NCBI GenBank assembly: GCA_012519525.1
Contig: JAAYQB010000139.1
Coordinates: 1 to 6,710 of the forward strand
Reading direction: 5' to 3'
From: Bacteroidales bacterium
Lineage (GTDB): Bacteria; Bacteroidota; Bacteroidia; Bacteroidales; WCHB1-69
Length of the DNA stretch: 6,710 nucleotides
This document shows positions 6,667 through 6,710 of the stretch, piece by piece (the first letter of the stretch is position 1; every line of letters begins with the position of its first letter). Position numbers and translations under genes: made by a program. Below the pieces are notes generated by a model that was not told where the DNA came from, did no database searches, and was given only the letters and a program-made list of their open reading frames with translations.

Positions 6667-6710
6667 GTCTTTTTTGTAATAGGAATGTCATTTTTTTTTA
6701 ATTTTAATTA

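Larger units (their letters stand above)
6525..6710 (-). promoter_or_regulatory. metK upstream leader region
   Basis: This is 186 nt of very AT-rich sequence upstream of metK, with no gene visible. An AT-only imperfect inverted repeat (6533-6542 with 6551-6559) lies just before the start codon. I see no sequence signature of a SAM-I or SAM-II riboswitch. Confidence 0.5.

Noticed and set aside
6525..6710. SAM riboswitch upstream of metK
   Set aside because: No SAM-I or SAM-II core sequence or stem set is visible in the leader; a covariance search would settle it.

Overview
The window looks like chromosomal DNA from a low-GC member of the Bacteroidota, probably Bacteroidales-like. Three things point there: the 5S rRNA sequence is of Bacteroides type; the protein genes are AT-rich and lack clear Shine-Dalgarno sites; and boxes matching the Bacteroidota -7 promoter element TAnnTTTG lie upstream of two genes. 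The lineage is inferred from remembered family features, not from a search.

Layout. Positions 1 to about 596 are the 3' end of a ribosomal RNA operon on the + strand: the last ~365 nt of 23S rRNA, a short spacer, a complete 5S rRNA and a strong intrinsic terminator. Directly after the terminator U-tract, at 597-1282, is a 686-nt element that I recognise as a bacterial group II intron of class IIC. It begins GTGTG, ends CTCGAT, and shares its domain I landmarks and CGC-triad domain V with the Oceanobacillus iheyensis intron. It has no reverse transcriptase/maturase gene. Positions 1283-1400 hold short repeats and hairpins at a convergent gene boundary.

From 1401 to 6524 three genes lie on the - strand, transcribed in the order metK (S-adenosylmethionine synthetase), a 634-aa long-chain fatty acid CoA ligase, and a 593-aa paralogue of it. 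The two ligases are 14 nt apart and surely co-transcribed. metK is separated from them by 85 nt carrying a long perfect AT-rich hairpin and a promoter-like box, so the ligase pair may have its own promoter. metK and the ligases have no obvious shared pathway: metK makes the cell's methyl donor, and the ligases activate fatty acids with ATP and CoA.

The most interesting item is the intron. It is a compact ORF-less class IIC ribozyme behind an rRNA operon terminator, which fits the known preference of this class for terminator hairpins. Its domain V tip and domain VI look atypical. I see no evidence of a wholly new system.
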